Source: Hybos culiciformis (lineage: Eukaryota; Arthropoda; Insecta; Diptera; Hybotidae). Taken from it: 64,000 nucleotides of DNA. Both the position numbers and the translations under genes were made by a program. Below are positions 25,713-37,890 of the stretch, piece after piece; the first letter of the stretch is position 1, and each line of letters begins with the position of its first letter. Below the pieces are notes generated by a model, which was given only the letters and a program-made list of their open reading frames with translations, made no database searches and was not told the origin of the DNA. The DNA is taken from NCBI GenBank assembly GCA_964007475.1, contig OZ023273.1:129450732-129514731 (forward strand), read 5' to 3'.

Positions 25713-27218
25713 TTAAGATTTATGTCTCATATAATAAATTATGTCACGAGAAAGTAATCGAGACAAATAAATAATGTTAAAATCTTTAATAATAAATATC
25801 TTATTATGAGGATTTCCTCTTTAGGGAAAATTATTTCTCTAAAATCGAGATAAATTTAACAAATTTAGAAGAATGTCGGTTATTGATCCAAAACCAGATG
25901 AAATCCTTATAATACTAAGTATTAATGCACTTTGTTCAATACAAGATACAATTGCAAAATTTGAGTCACGTAATAAAAGTATTAATTTATTTTAAGCAGC
26001 AAAAAAATTCCTTGACGTGATTGTAAGATGGTCTTGCATTTATTCACTGAAAATGCATTATCTTCAAACTTTAACAAATGGTTTGATTTATAATTTCGTC
26101 GTTGGAAAGATTGGAAAGATGTTAGATAGTGATGTAATCAACACGCATAATAAACTGAAATATGGATAATAGTGAAAATTTTCTCTGTCAATAAGGTCTA
26201 GTAAATTGAAGGTTGAATGAATCAGTTTCGACTGTTCTTGAAATTTCTTTAGATAGAGTGATCGCATTGATTACACTAATATTATTTATTTTAAATTTCT
26301 AAAAGTTTAAGGTGGTTGCTTAAAAATTATGATAACTGTAAAATATTATTATAAACTTAAAGTATGTATAAAAAAAAAAAACTTTTGCATTTCTTTTTTT
26401 ATTTACTTTTCCTCATCGTCTTTCTTTTCGTTATGATGATGATGGTACTTAAGCTTATTGGATATATTTCTGTTGATAGTTTGATTTTAGTTTCCAGTGA
26501 AAAAATTTCCAAAATGTTAACATGATAGAATCATCTTTTTACTGAACTCATTAGATATGGCAGGAATTTATTTTTTAATTATAAATTATAAATTTGTAAA
26601 TTAAGTATAAAAGGAAGAAGTGTGTTATTTTAGTCTTTTTCTTTTTGTTACCTTAGATTAATGTTATACTTTTTAAATACATATCTAACTTATCCACTTT
26701 AATTCAAGAGTCTTTCACTTTGGCACAAATACTTATAAGACAATACTTATTTATTATATTAGAGAAAAATCATTATCACTTGGAATAATGAATAATAGTC
26801 CTCCCTATTGCTTTAACTTTTACTCACATTCGACTTATTTTTATATACATATAGGTACTTCGTTTTATTTCAATGTTTATGATTTTTATTTTATATTAAA
26901 AAACTTTAACTATTATAAGTAATTCGTGTAAATAACTAAATTCAAAAAATGGACATAAATTCAATAAAATTTATATAAAAATAAAGTGTACAACTATTAA
27001 TCAGCTGGTGCAATTTAGTATATATTTTTCTTATTATTTCTGTTAAACGTTGTGGTAATAACTTAAATTAAACGTTGAAAAGTAAAATTCTTTATTTCTT
27101 ATTTTGCAAATTAGGCAAAATGCAATGGGTTCTTTTTTTTGTATTTACCATACTCTGTTTTAATCAAAAAAAAAAAAAAAATAAGCTCCGAAAAAATTTC
27201 TTAAAAATGACAACAATA

Positions 27219-27685
27219 AGAGTCTGTTCACTTATTAGCGATTATTGAAAAAATTGCAATCGGATTTAATATTCCAGGTTTTTTAATTTGTGAACGACAC
27301 GATTTTACTGCTGTTATTTAAAAAAATGAAATAATTTTGTCCTAAATCCGTTCACAAATTCAATTTTACTTTTTCAAATTCTGCAAAGGGAAATTTTAAA
27401 TTTCCCATAACAAACTAAATTTGTAGGTCTACTTTTAAGTGAATTCAAAAACTAAAATTGTATAGAGAAGAAAAAAGCGGCAAAAATGGGTAAGAAAATT
27501 CGGTCGGTCACGTATTATTATAAGTTTTTGATTTCAGTCAGCCAAATATTATTTTATAAGTAGTTGATTTAAGCAGATTATACAGAATGCAGAAAATTAC
27601 GTCCTCAATTTATAAATTGTGACATTTGTTTTACAGAAAAGGGAGATTTCTTTTTTTTCAATCGTTTAATAAGTGAACAGACTCT
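27219..27685. mobile_element. MITE with AGAGTCTGTTCACTTATTA terminal repeats
   Basis: A 19-base terminal repeat, AGAGTCTGTTCACTTATTA, begins at 27219 and its exact complement ends at 27685. Similarity extends inward through CGATT..TTGAAAAAA. The 467-bp body has no transposase ORF. The flanks are AATA on the left and AAG on the right; no clear target-site duplication can be fixed by eye. Confidence 0.8.
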
Positions 27686-30080
27686 AAGAGTTTAGAGATT
27701 AAAAAACTTTAATTCAAAAAAAATTATATAACGTAAATCATTATTTAGGATTATTATATAAGCTTTAATGCCATTATTGTTCATAAACTTATCTCAGTAC
27801 ATATTTAGAATAGCTTCAAATTTATTAAATGAACTACTAAGCAAAAACACTGATCATAATACTTACATAAATGAAATCAATGATGGAACTGGGATATTAA
27901 AGGATTGAAAACTAGGATCAAATATTCAGCGATGATTGTGGTAGAATACGGCAAATCTCAGAAAGAGGTGTCATGTCATGTTAATAAAATATAACTTGTA
28001 TATTTAATATTTAAAAAAGTAATTAAAACATTTGTTAATAATAAATGATTTGTTTATTTACTAAATTAATTTTTTTTCTTTAACAAAAGAATTTAAAAAT
28101 TACCTTAAAAGGAAATATGAAAATAAAATGGAAAATTTCCAAATATGCACAAAGATTCGCGGCTTGCATTGGACCAAATAATTATATCTTTTAATTTTAT
28201 CGTTATTTTAGACGTAAAAAAATTTTTATTTTTGAAATAAAATAAATAATATTTGATAATTTTTACGAGAAGAAAATTATAGTTTTCACTGTGATTTATT
28301 TCAAGTTTATTTATTTTATTTTATTATAGAAATAATTTTTCCTCTTATTAGGTTTTTTCTTTAACACGACAATCAACTTAATGGAATTTATAATGTATTT
28401 ATATTAAAATGTTTTATTTCTCTTGAAAGAAAGACTTTCACAATATATGAAGTAATTGAGTCTGGTTTTTTATGTACTTTATTATTTATGAATGTAATAA
28501 GTACACAGATCTTATCTTACCTCTTGTCCCCTTATGAAACTTTATACTTTTTTTTTTAACTTTTGGAATATTTTGTACATAATATATGTACGTATAGACA
28601 GACGTGTTTTGGAGCATCTTTAAATTTTTTTTTTTTTTCAACAATGTAGCTTTTTTTTTCTTTAATTTGGTTAGTGTGTTATGTTGCACAGGTGGATTTG
28701 GTTTTTCTTATATTACTTATTGTTTACCGGTTTTTCGTAGTCCTTTTGAATGAAATTGTGCGCGCTTTTTAAAATACATAAGTGGGAAAATTTATTTAGT
28801 TTTGAATAGAAGATTGTTCATTATTATTATTTTTATTATGTTTTTTTTTATAGAATTTAGCTTGAAAAATTGCTTATTTGCAATAAATTAGAAAATAATT
28901 TTGTTTTTTAATAGAAATGGGTGGCTTAGTAAATTGATTGTAAAATGTTCTTTATTATATGACCAAACATTAAAATGGGAGAAGTATTTGATTATTAACT
29001 AGAAAATTTCTATATATATGTTTGAACTTTTCAATCAATTTTTTTTATAGTACCTAAATGTTTAGTGGCTGAAAGATCGAACTCTAGACGGGTAACCTAA
29101 TTTTACTTTGGTAGTTGAACGTTCATTTCTTTGTTTATACTATATTGATTCACTATTTTTATATACATTGTAAAATTTCTGTCGAACAACATGTTATTGA
29201 AAGTCATCTAGTCATTTAGAATTTGGCCTTTGCATAATGTAGCCATAAATTATATTTTTAAAGCCATTAGCTTTATAAAATCAACGTGTAATCCAGATGT
29301 TCAGTTGAAGTTGTATCGAAAAGGTATGTAAGATAAATTTTGGTTGAGAAATATCAATTCCTCTATCTGTGTGTATATAATGTAAACAAATAATATAACA
29401 TAAGTACCTGTGAAATGTGAATTTAAATATAATTTATATTTATTGAAAAATTACTTTGATAGAAAACAAAATACAAAAATTAAATGGATAAAATAAATAA
29501 TGCAAAATGATTATATTTCTTTTTTATGATAAATGCATACATTGTTGCTGCGGCTAAAGAAGTATGCAAAACAAATTAATTAACACTTTGGTATAAGAGA
29601 TCTGGTCAATTGAAGAATTTTTCTTGCTATTTTATTCATGTGAAATTCATGCTGAAAGTGATTAAATAAAATAAGCGCATAATATTTGCAAATAAACTTA
29701 TGAATAATTGCATTTAAGCTGTTGTTAATATATAAAAATATCTTAATATTAAAACTTTCCAATTACAGACAGGCAGTCTGACTGATCGCTTTTAAGGACT
29801 TCGTTTTTTTGTAAAAAAAGAATACATACCTATATATATATAAAAATATTACCTTCTCTGTTATCATATTCTTTGTAGTTATTCTATGTCCTGTGAGGTA
29901 TTTGCTTTGGTTTTATATACAATTTTTAATAGTGTACTGTTACAATACTCCCTTCGAGTTAAATAAAAAAATTGGAATTATTCCTTAAGTAATACCAAGC
30001 TACATTTTAGGTTTGGTACACAGTTGTGTTGATTAAACAATGTTACTAAATCTTGAAAGTAGTCTTAACAATTATTGGTG
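27686..30080. other. AT-rich intergenic stretch
   Basis: No gene, RNA or convincing repeat was seen. Short ORFs here (for example 28689-28486 - and 29762-29580 -) are Lys/Phe/Ile-rich chance frames. A weak B-box-like TAGAGTTCGATCT occurs on the minus strand near 29080 but has no partner A box. Confidence 0.4.
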
Positions 30081-30084
30081 GCAT

Positions 30085-30540
30085 AGCGTCTACGTCGGTA
30101 ATGAATACGAAAAAAACGATATGTATACCCAATATACCACGAGTCAGTTATTTGTCTAGTTCATCGGAAATAAAAAACATCATTTGTTAACTAACTTAGT
30201 ATACTAATGATATGAACACGTTAGCCACAAGGATATATAAAAAGTACGACATGGATCGTATATAGGTGACAAATAACTGACATTGCCCATACATCAAGTG
30301 CCTTCGAGCTAGTTATTTGTAACCGTAAATTACGACTGAACGTTAGGTATACGACAAGCATTAAGGTAAAGAATATAGCTGACGTAGCCGTTAGTTATGA
30401 AACTAACATATAAGTCAGAATTAAAACTGTCTCCAGGATCAGTTATCAGGCTGACTACTAAGCTAGTTGTAAATCTTACTTAAATGTCACTTATATGACG
30501 GACATCGAAGGACAATTCTATGACTGCCGTCGATGTTAAT
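30085..30540. repeat. left motif-array flank of the captured-gene block
   Basis: This is a compositionally distinct stretch with many CAGTT/AACTG and TTATTTGT motifs in both orientations (for example GTCAGTTATTTGT near 30150, GACAAATAACTGAC near 30250, TAGTTATTTGTAAC near 30310, GATCAGTTATC near 30437). It contains TATACCCAATATACCACG at about 30126. The inverse of this (TGGTATATTGGGATA) lies at about 38567 in the right flank. I read it as a long, subrepeat-rich terminal region of a mobile or duplicated segment. Confidence 0.5.
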
Positions 30541-30757
30541 TGTAAAACATACTTTAATGTAAGCTGACCATTTTTGTCCTCCTAAGGAGGACCTATTCAG
30601 AATATTTTTAGTTTTTCGCAAATATTTCGAAAACGGTGCGTTTTTTACCCATTCATATTTTCGAGATATTTGCGAAAAACTAAAAATATTCTGAATAGGC
30701 CCTCCTTTTAGGAGGACAAAAATGGTGAGCTTACATTAAAGTATATTTTACAATTAA
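30537..30757. mobile_element. palindromic foldback/MITE
   Basis: The left arm starts TTAATTGTAAAACATACTTT at 30538 and the right arm ends AAAGTATATTTTACAATTAA at 30757. Inside them ATTTTTGTCCTCCTAAGGAG and TTTTTAGTTTTTCGCAAATA are mirrored almost exactly. The arms are about 95 nt with a loop near 30631-30661. A small internal palindrome, TCCTCCTAAGGAGGA, sits in the left arm. No ORF is present. Confidence 0.85.
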
Positions 30758-31150
30758 CATTAACATCAATTAACAAAATGTCAGCTCATTTAATGGTAAC
30801 TTTGCTAAAGTAAAAAAAACTGTTGTAACCAAAATGGCAAAAATAAGAATCAGATATAGTTAATGTTGAATTACTATTTATTATTTAACATGAAAATAAT
30901 ACAAATTAACATAAATTCTCTAAAAAAAAAACAAAACATAAATTTTCAAAAACGAAAGATTTTAGTAATTAATATTAAAATTATCGAATGAATCTATTTT
31001 GCGGAAAATACATTTCTTATGTACTTTATATGATTATTATTTAACATAAAATGATAAAAATTGCACAAAGAAGAAATTAATAAAATATTAAAATTAAAAA
31101 TAATCAATTTAACTTACATTATTATTATTAATATTCTGCTTCGACGTTAA

Positions 31151-31439
31151 TTAAAGAAAATATTGAATTAAATTGAAACGTTCTTCCCAACTTAAATCCG
31201 TATTATTTAGCTCAAATTTCCCCTGATTTATAGCAACTGTTTTATTTGATTGCTCTGTTGCTGTCAAATTGGGAGCATTCAATAAATTTTGCTGATGATT
31301 TACTGATGCTACAATATTATTGTTTTGTTGTTGCTGTTGTTGATATCTCTCTTCAACTAATATATTTCCTGATGTCGTTGGTTGTACAACACCAATAGTT
31401 GTATTCAAATTATTATTTGGAGTTGAATGTAAAATATTG
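31151..31439 (-). CDS. unidentified Gln/Asn-rich C-terminal ORF fragment
   Basis: The open frame runs from about 31439 on the minus strand through an in-frame ATG at 31408 to a stop at 31151. It encodes an Asn/Gln-rich low-complexity segment followed by a more structured end, FELNNTDLSWEERFNLIQYF. An in-frame TAA lies just upstream at about 31471, so it is either a terminal exon (an acceptor such as ATATAAG near 31455 is possible) or a captured fragment. I do not recognise the family. It shares strand and neighbourhood with the Wee1 and Lrrk pieces and could belong to the same captured block. Confidence 0.35.
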
Positions 31440-31597
31440 GTTGCTAAATTTCTTATATTATCGTGATGATGTTGTTATGTTATCGAAATCAAATTATTTG
31501 TACCTATAATACCTACAAAGAAAATAATTATAAAATTTGAATTAAAATTTTTTTTTTTTAGGTAATATAGGTAATCGTATAGTTCAATCTAAAATTT

Positions 31598-32020
31598 AAG
31601 GGAGTGGCTACAGTTACGGTAACCGTAACTTATTTTTTTTTTTAACAGTTACGGTTAACGTAAGTTATTTTTTTTTTTTAAAGTTACGGCAACCGTAACT
31701 TTTAGGCAATGCTTAAAGTTACGGCAATTTTTTTTTTGTCAAAAAAAAAAAAAAAAAATTTAATTTCATCGTCATACAAAAAATGCAAGAATAGTAAAAC
31801 CTTACATCGTTATACAAAAATAGTTTTAAAAGCGCGAAGCGCCAAAGCAAAATAAAAAAAAAAGAAGCCCTAGGGGGTTTGGGGGAGGCGGCTGCCGTCC
31901 CCCATTCAGCATAACAACTTTTTATTTAAAAAAAAAGTCATAATGCTCAAAAAAAAACTTTGCCGTAATCACTAAACAAAAAAAAAAAGTTACGGTTACC
32001 GTAACTGTAGCCACTCCCTT
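31598..32020. mobile_element. MITE with perfect 34-bp TIRs and internal palindromes
   Basis: The left terminus AAGGGAGTGGCTACAGTTAC, continuing GGTAACCGTAACTT, is exactly inverted at the right end (AAGTTACGGTTACCGTAACT, continuing GTAGCCACTCCCTT, ending 32020). Three more copies of the palindromic AGTTACGG..CCGTAACT unit lie inside the left end. The centre carries GC-rich AAAAGCGCGAAGCGCC and AGGGGGTTTGGGGGAGGCGG blocks. No ORF for a transposase is present. Perfect TIRs suggest a recent insertion. Confidence 0.88.
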
Positions 32021-33187
32021 TGAATAAACAATTTTCGTCAAAATCAATCCATACAGGTTGCGTAATACGTGTTTTTTTTTTTTTTTTTTTTTTTTTTAAA
32101 TAAAATTTAAATACTATACTATTTGTAATTAAACATAAAATATTCATAGAGAAGATCAATTATTAAAATTAAATATTTAAAATTATTTATTTGATCAAAT
32201 TGCCTTAAAATAATTTTTTCTTTTACTAAACTAATAGTGGAAATATATTAATTATTAAAGAAATAATATAGCTCTGAAAATTAATATGCACTCTGCAATT
32301 TAAGAAATGTTTAATTATTTTTTGACTAATTATTGTCACAAAAAAAATCTGCAATCAATTCAGCGTTAAAATACTCAATCTCTGCTATAAAAGACATGAA
32401 TCTATCAGATTTGATAGAAATAAGAAACCTGAAAGTTATTTTAAAGTATATTGAGCAAAAGTTCAGTAATTTGAATGTAATTTGAATGAATGTTAACTTT
32501 ATCAAAAATTAAATAACAAGAAATTATAAATAAAACCATATTGATTTCAATTATTAAATGAATTTTAATAGTGCAAATATGTACTTGAACTATTATGTAC
32601 CACTATTTCATCGGATATTATATTTTAATGATGAGAGTGAGTTAAAAGCACCACAAATTACTGAAAAATTGGATAGAATTTTAAACAGGTTCCAAAGCTA
32701 AAATGATTAGGTTATAGAAGATTATATAGATTTTTTGATTGCAGCAAAAAAATTATTGCAGTTACTTTATTTCTATAAACTATAAACAGGAGCAAATGAA
32801 AATTATTCAAAATTTGCAAATCTAATATTAAAATTTTTGTTTTTCAAAAAAAGGAGCATTTTAAATCCTGAGACTTTGAGTCTATTCCAGCAACAAAATT
32901 TGTATACAAATTTTTATTACTTGTGTGAGTTAAAATTCTCGCCTCAAAATATATGATATAACACATTTAAAAATTATGTTTCAAAATTGTGTATTATATT
33001 AAAAATATATTAAAAACGGAATTAAAATTTTTTATATATCCGAAATTCTGAAAAGGGTGCTTTTTAAGTTGTTATAGAACTTTTGTATTCTGTGTTAAAT
33101 ATTGTATTGTAGATAGATTTTAGTACGTGTAATTTTTTTTGCTAATTACCTACCTACTTATTAAATAATAATGTTTAGAAAACTTAC

Positions 33188-33357
33188 GGATGATTCAAAA
33201 TTGCGGAAGAAGACGGTCTGACATTTGGATCCGGATGAGTCATTATTTTTATTCAATCATTAAATTCACTACTCAATAATGGTACATTTGGAACTTTTCC
33301 TTGGCGTAGATCATGCCATTCTGCGCCATTTTTTGGAAGTGGTCCTCCACCCGCCGC
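33188..33357 (-). pseudogene. Wee1-type kinase exon with in-frame stop
   Basis: From an acceptor (TTATCATAG) the exon encodes AAGGGPLPKNGAEWHDLRQG and then KVPNVPLLSSEFND. A TGA codon at 33255-33253 follows, and the same frame continues IKIMTHPDPNVRPSSSAILN to a good donor (CC|GTAAGT). This matches the C-terminal kinase lobe of Wee1: LPRNGxxWHxIRQG, then LLKVMIHPDPxxRPSA. The TGA stands where Wee1 has Leu, so TTA or TTG to TGA is the simplest change. No other Wee1 exon was found on either side. The retained intron borders show it came from genomic DNA, not a processed mRNA. It is probably a decayed duplicate of the inhibitory Cdk1 kinase gene. A sequencing error at the TGA cannot be excluded. 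Confidence 0.75.
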
Positions 33358-33642
33358 CTATGATAAATAAAAAATTATTTATTGAGAAATATATAAAAAT
33401 AAAAATTGAGGCAAATTTATCTCTAAAAGTCTGCAATTCAATCAAGCTCTAATATCTAATTAGAATGGCTCTTATTTGCTTCTTTATTTAAAAATAGGAG
33501 TTATATTATAATGCGGAAATTTCAATCTTCTAATGAAAATTTTCCCATTTTAAGAATTTTAATTTCAAACTTCGAAATAATTGGGATAATTTCTATAATA
33601 AAAAATTAATTTAAAAAAATTGTAAATTAATTGTTTATTTAC

Positions 33643-36600
33643 TTTTTAAAATTAGTTGTTGCATTTTGTTTGTACAACATATCTAAATCATCTAAACGCA
33701 TAATTCCATTTTTCACAAATGGATTAATTTCTCTTATTGTAATAATATGTGCCAACATATCACACAACCTTTGCGGATCAAGAAAATAAAAATTTTTTAA
33801 TGAGGAGTCATCATAATGAAGAATTACACCATTATCGTGTAATAACATAACTGCTTGATTAAATTCAGACCAATCCCTGAAATACCAAAATATTAAAGTT
33901 ACATTGATTGACAATTTAATATAAATTCTATTTAATTTACCGAAACGATTTATGATCATTTAAGTTCATATATTCAGTGATTAATTTTTTAAAAGTATCT
34001 GTATCTACAACTGGATCGACATCAGAAATCCGCATATGAGAAACTATGTTAGCTATAACATCTTCTAAAGCTATATAACTAGCTGGTACTTTTTGTAATA
34101 ATAATGGTTGCTTGGAAGATGAAGATCGCATTGAAAACGCGGTATCGTATATTAAATCAGAGAGAATTCGAATGTTGAAAAATGATCTTAAATATAAATT
34201 ATAAAATTGTATCTTTGTTACAATATTCCATCTTCTAAAGAATTTATAATAGGTATGTGTTTAGGTAATACAAATAAATTTTTACAATTTTTTAACCAAA
34301 TTAGCATAAAAAGTACATTATTTGTCAATTGAATAGATTCGTTACAATTTCATATTTCATTCAATGTGCTTATAGTTTTCTTAAGTTTACCAACTTTTTT
34401 TTACTAATTAAAAAAAGTTGGTAAAAGATTCCTTTAAATGAGAGAAATATAAAACTTAAGAAAACTATCAAAATGTTGAAAAAAAAGTATGAAAATATGT
34501 CGAACCTATTCAAATGACGACGATACCTATTATAAAATTGATATTTTCAGCTAATTTTTTTAATAAAATAAATCTTAATAAGTTAATAAGTTTGAACAAT
34601 CTTTAAAAATCATTTACCTGCAACTTATTTGAATAGTGTCTACAACTTTAGGTAAACCAATTTTTTCAGCATCTGGAACAGAAATAAACCGTTCCTTTAT
34701 AATTCTCTGCAACTCTTCCGCATATTCAGATGCAAAATTTTCTCCCACAGTGTCGTAATGTGTGCCAACAATAATAACGTGTGAGTTTGGTGCTCTTGTC
34801 TAGAATATTAAAAAAAAACTATACATTGATACTTAATACCTAATGAGACAAATAAAATTTAATTAGGATCATCATTTTTTTTTTGTGATGATAGTTTTTT
34901 ACTTTCAGACAGTGCCCAGTTGGTATAACCCATAATTGCAATCTTTTCAGGAAATGAGAATGAATATTTCGACTGAACTTTTGATAATTACATTTATTTA
35001 CACAGAGATTTTAGTGCTTAATTTTAATTTCTAAAAATAATAACCTGTATATTTCCCAACCACAACAATACTTCGCTTAAACCCTTTAATCCGTCAGTTA
35101 TCTTCCATAACACTAAATACAAGCTTCTTTTCGACAAAAAATATTGATGAGTTGCATAATATCTGTAAAGAAATATTTATATTGTAATAAAAAATAAATA
35201 AAAAGGATTAATTTGACTTAATACTCTTTTTGTCCTCCGAAATCCCATGTTCGAAACACAACTGGTCCATAGTATGGAGAGATTCTTCTTCTTTTATCAC
35301 AAACCCAGGTTCCAATATCAACTCCTAAAATTAAATATAAGATATTTTAAATTATACAGAACATTCCGTTACAAAAAAAAACTTGAAAAATATTTACAAA
35401 TTAAAAAACTTGTGTACTCACCAACAGTTGAAATATTGTAGTTATTTTTTTTATTTGAACTAGTTGAATTTTTTTTACTCATGCGCGTTGACCAATTATC
35501 AGGGGGTTTTGATTTTTGAGCATCTTCTTTACGTAATAATTCTAGAAGAGTTGTCTTTCCAATTCCTTAAAGTGCAAAATTTTGTTTATGTTTATTTATT
35601 TTTCGACGTATTTTTTCGACAAAAACAGGCAGTAACAAAATAAGTATAAATCGAACGGACATTAAGTCCTTCATTTCAAAACAATTATCGAAGTTGAGTC
35701 AAAAATTCCGCATAAATAATTGTTGAATTATTTTGAATTAGTTTTCATAATATGCAGAGAAGAGTATGTATGATAATTATAAGTTCAGAATGGGCTAGAG
35801 AATTTTTTTAAAATAGGTAATACATAAAATTAAAATAAATTCTAGATCTAAATTGCGTTTGCGTAATAGACTATTTACATACTAAAAACAACACAAAATT
35901 AAAAAAAAATAAAACTTACAACTCATATTTTAAATAATGAATATACCTTGTACTCCGACTACCATTAATTTCATTCGTGCATACGGCTGAGCATCTATCA
36001 CAAAAAAAATATAATTATTTGAAATTTATTTTAAAATAAATCAATTTTACACAACTATTTTCTAGAATAATAGAACTCCATAATTCTCACAAAAAATAAT
36101 ATGTAATTGTGAAAAAATCAAAAAATAGATAAATCTATATAAATTATTTTTATTTTTTGGTAAAATTATGAAATACTAAATGAAGGAACTGGCACTTTAA
36201 AACTTTTCAATTAAATTATTTTTCACCTTCATAAATAGATTTCAAATAACCAATTATGTCCATTGTTTTGTATTTTTTACTCTCAACCATTGTTTTCCAC
36301 GGATCTTGCAATGAACAACCTCTCATATTTAGATTCCACAATCTGTTCAATAATCCCAAATGTTTTGGCAAATCCGTTATATCTATATTCCCACTTATGT
36401 TGAGGACACTAAGACTAGTTAATTCACTTATTGACGAAGGAATATCCTAAAAAAAAAACAAAATGTTTATCCCTTGAATTATTAGTTTTGTTATTTTACT
36501 CATAGCACCATCAAATCGATGTGTTTCGAAGTAAGTGTTTTGTGTTTTGTGTTCTCGAAGTGAATGTAGAAGTGTAATGAGTTTTTGGTATTGTTTTGTA

Positions 36601-37890
36601 TCTGCGTACGATTGTTTATAAATTGATTTCCCTTTTATCTAGTTAAAATTAAAAATTGTTAACTTGAGGCAATTATTGCTAATATCTAGCATTGATAAAT
36701 TAGGAAAAACCAATTTAGATTTTGTCAATCCTATAACATTCCAATCGACATCGGCTTCTTCAAATGTTGTTACGTCGTCCGTTGATAATTGGATTCTAGT
36801 AAGCAAATTATCAGCCACAATAAGAGTTTTCAGAGCTTCAAATCTGAAAAGTACGAGCCCAATAAAAATTTTTCCGTTTCTATAGTTACTTCAATTTACC
36901 TCAAGTGTTTCCTGTGATGACAAACATTTTTAAGAATTGTTTTCCTTAAAGAATTGCAACTGTTTTCCAAAGATTCTTCAATTTGACCTTCGGAATTTTC
37001 AGAATCACTAACTATATCTGAACTATAACATTGCAAATATGGATCTAGATCAGTAATTCTTGGTAAACTTGGCCAACAAGTAATTTCATTATGTGATAAA
37101 TCTAGCTGCCTTAAAGTCGCTGGATAACTTGTAACATGTCCCATTGATCTTTTATTAAGAAAAGATGGTTTTAAGATAATTTCTTATTAAAATACTACAT
37201 TTCCAGTATACCTTAGACTATTGTATGACATATTGAGTCTTGTTAGATTAACAGCAAGACATGGCAAACAACTTGGGACTGCTGTGAATAAATTATTGGC
37301 AATGTTTAAACTAGATAATTGTGAAACATCTAAGCTTTTCCTATTACTATTCCATTTTATATCATTTTCTACTGTTTCTAGAGCACTAGACCACATATTA
37401 CGATGAATTACTTCATAGATGCTAAAATAATAATGAAAAACAATGAGATTTGTTAACTAAATTGATTTCTAGAAAAAATAACCTTATGTTTTTAGATTTA
37501 TCCCATATAGTCTGAGTTGAATCCATTCTTTTAATTGGCGTATCTGGTTTTCTTCTGCATTTTTGAGATATCTGACAATAAAAATTATATGCACATGTCA
37601 TAAAATAGAAATACAACAATTTTACAAAATATTGTTTTATCTTAGCAACTGGTAAATCTTTCAACAGATTGAATGCCAAATTTAACTCTTTCAATTTAGG
37701 TGCTTTCCACATTTCTAATGGTAATTGTTGTAATTTGTTATTAGAAATGTCCAATGTAATTAAATTCGGAATTTCAAAAACTTGGGCAGAAACTTGAATT
37801 AAATTGTTATCTTGAAGAAAAAGCTCTTCTGAAACTGGACAATTGTATTTTTTGTCAGAAGATAATGGCAATTGTTCCAATTTATTTTCC
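33643..37890 (-). CDS. Lrrk: Lrrk (LRR-Roc-COR) partial gene, 13 exons, no kinase
   Basis: Exons run 37890-37626, 37571-37483, 37421-37212, 37148-36900, 36843-36663, 36446-36227, 35994-35947, 35565-35422, 35324-35225, 35162-35045, 34799-34618, 34186-33941 and 33876-33643, about 762 codons. They encode leucine-rich repeats (LDISNNKLQQLP, LDLSHNEITCWPS, LDISNNCLK) and then the Roc GTPase: P-loop GVQGIGKTT split between exons 7 and 8, WDFGGQKEYYATHQYFLSKR, and VGTHYDT. The first part of COR follows (VPASYIALEDVI, LHDNGVILHYDD, FYFLDPQRLCDMLAH). LRRK proteins are large Roc-COR kinases acting in endolysosomal and vesicle traffic. Here the ankyrin and N-terminal LRR part is absent, and nothing encodes COR-B, kinase or WD40 after exon 13. 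Exon 5 ends CTCAAG|TTAACA, so keeping frame needs a non-GT donor. Exon 1 is preceded by TTTTTTAC|GG, with no AG. It is either a recent truncated duplicate or a rearranged gene. Confidence 0.82.
34372..34468. repeat. double hairpin in an Lrrk intron
   Basis: The outer arms ATAGTTTTCTTAAGTTT (34372-34388) and AAACTTAAGAAAACTAT (34452-34468) are exact inverses. An inner pair, ACCAACTTTTTTT and AAAAAAAGTTGGT, lies at 34389-34422. It sits between Lrrk exons 11 and 12 and is probably a small MITE. Confidence 0.6.

Noticed and set aside
29070..29110. Second tRNA/SINE B box on the minus strand
   Set aside because: There is only a loose B-box match (GAGTTCGATCT), with no A box or cloverleaf.
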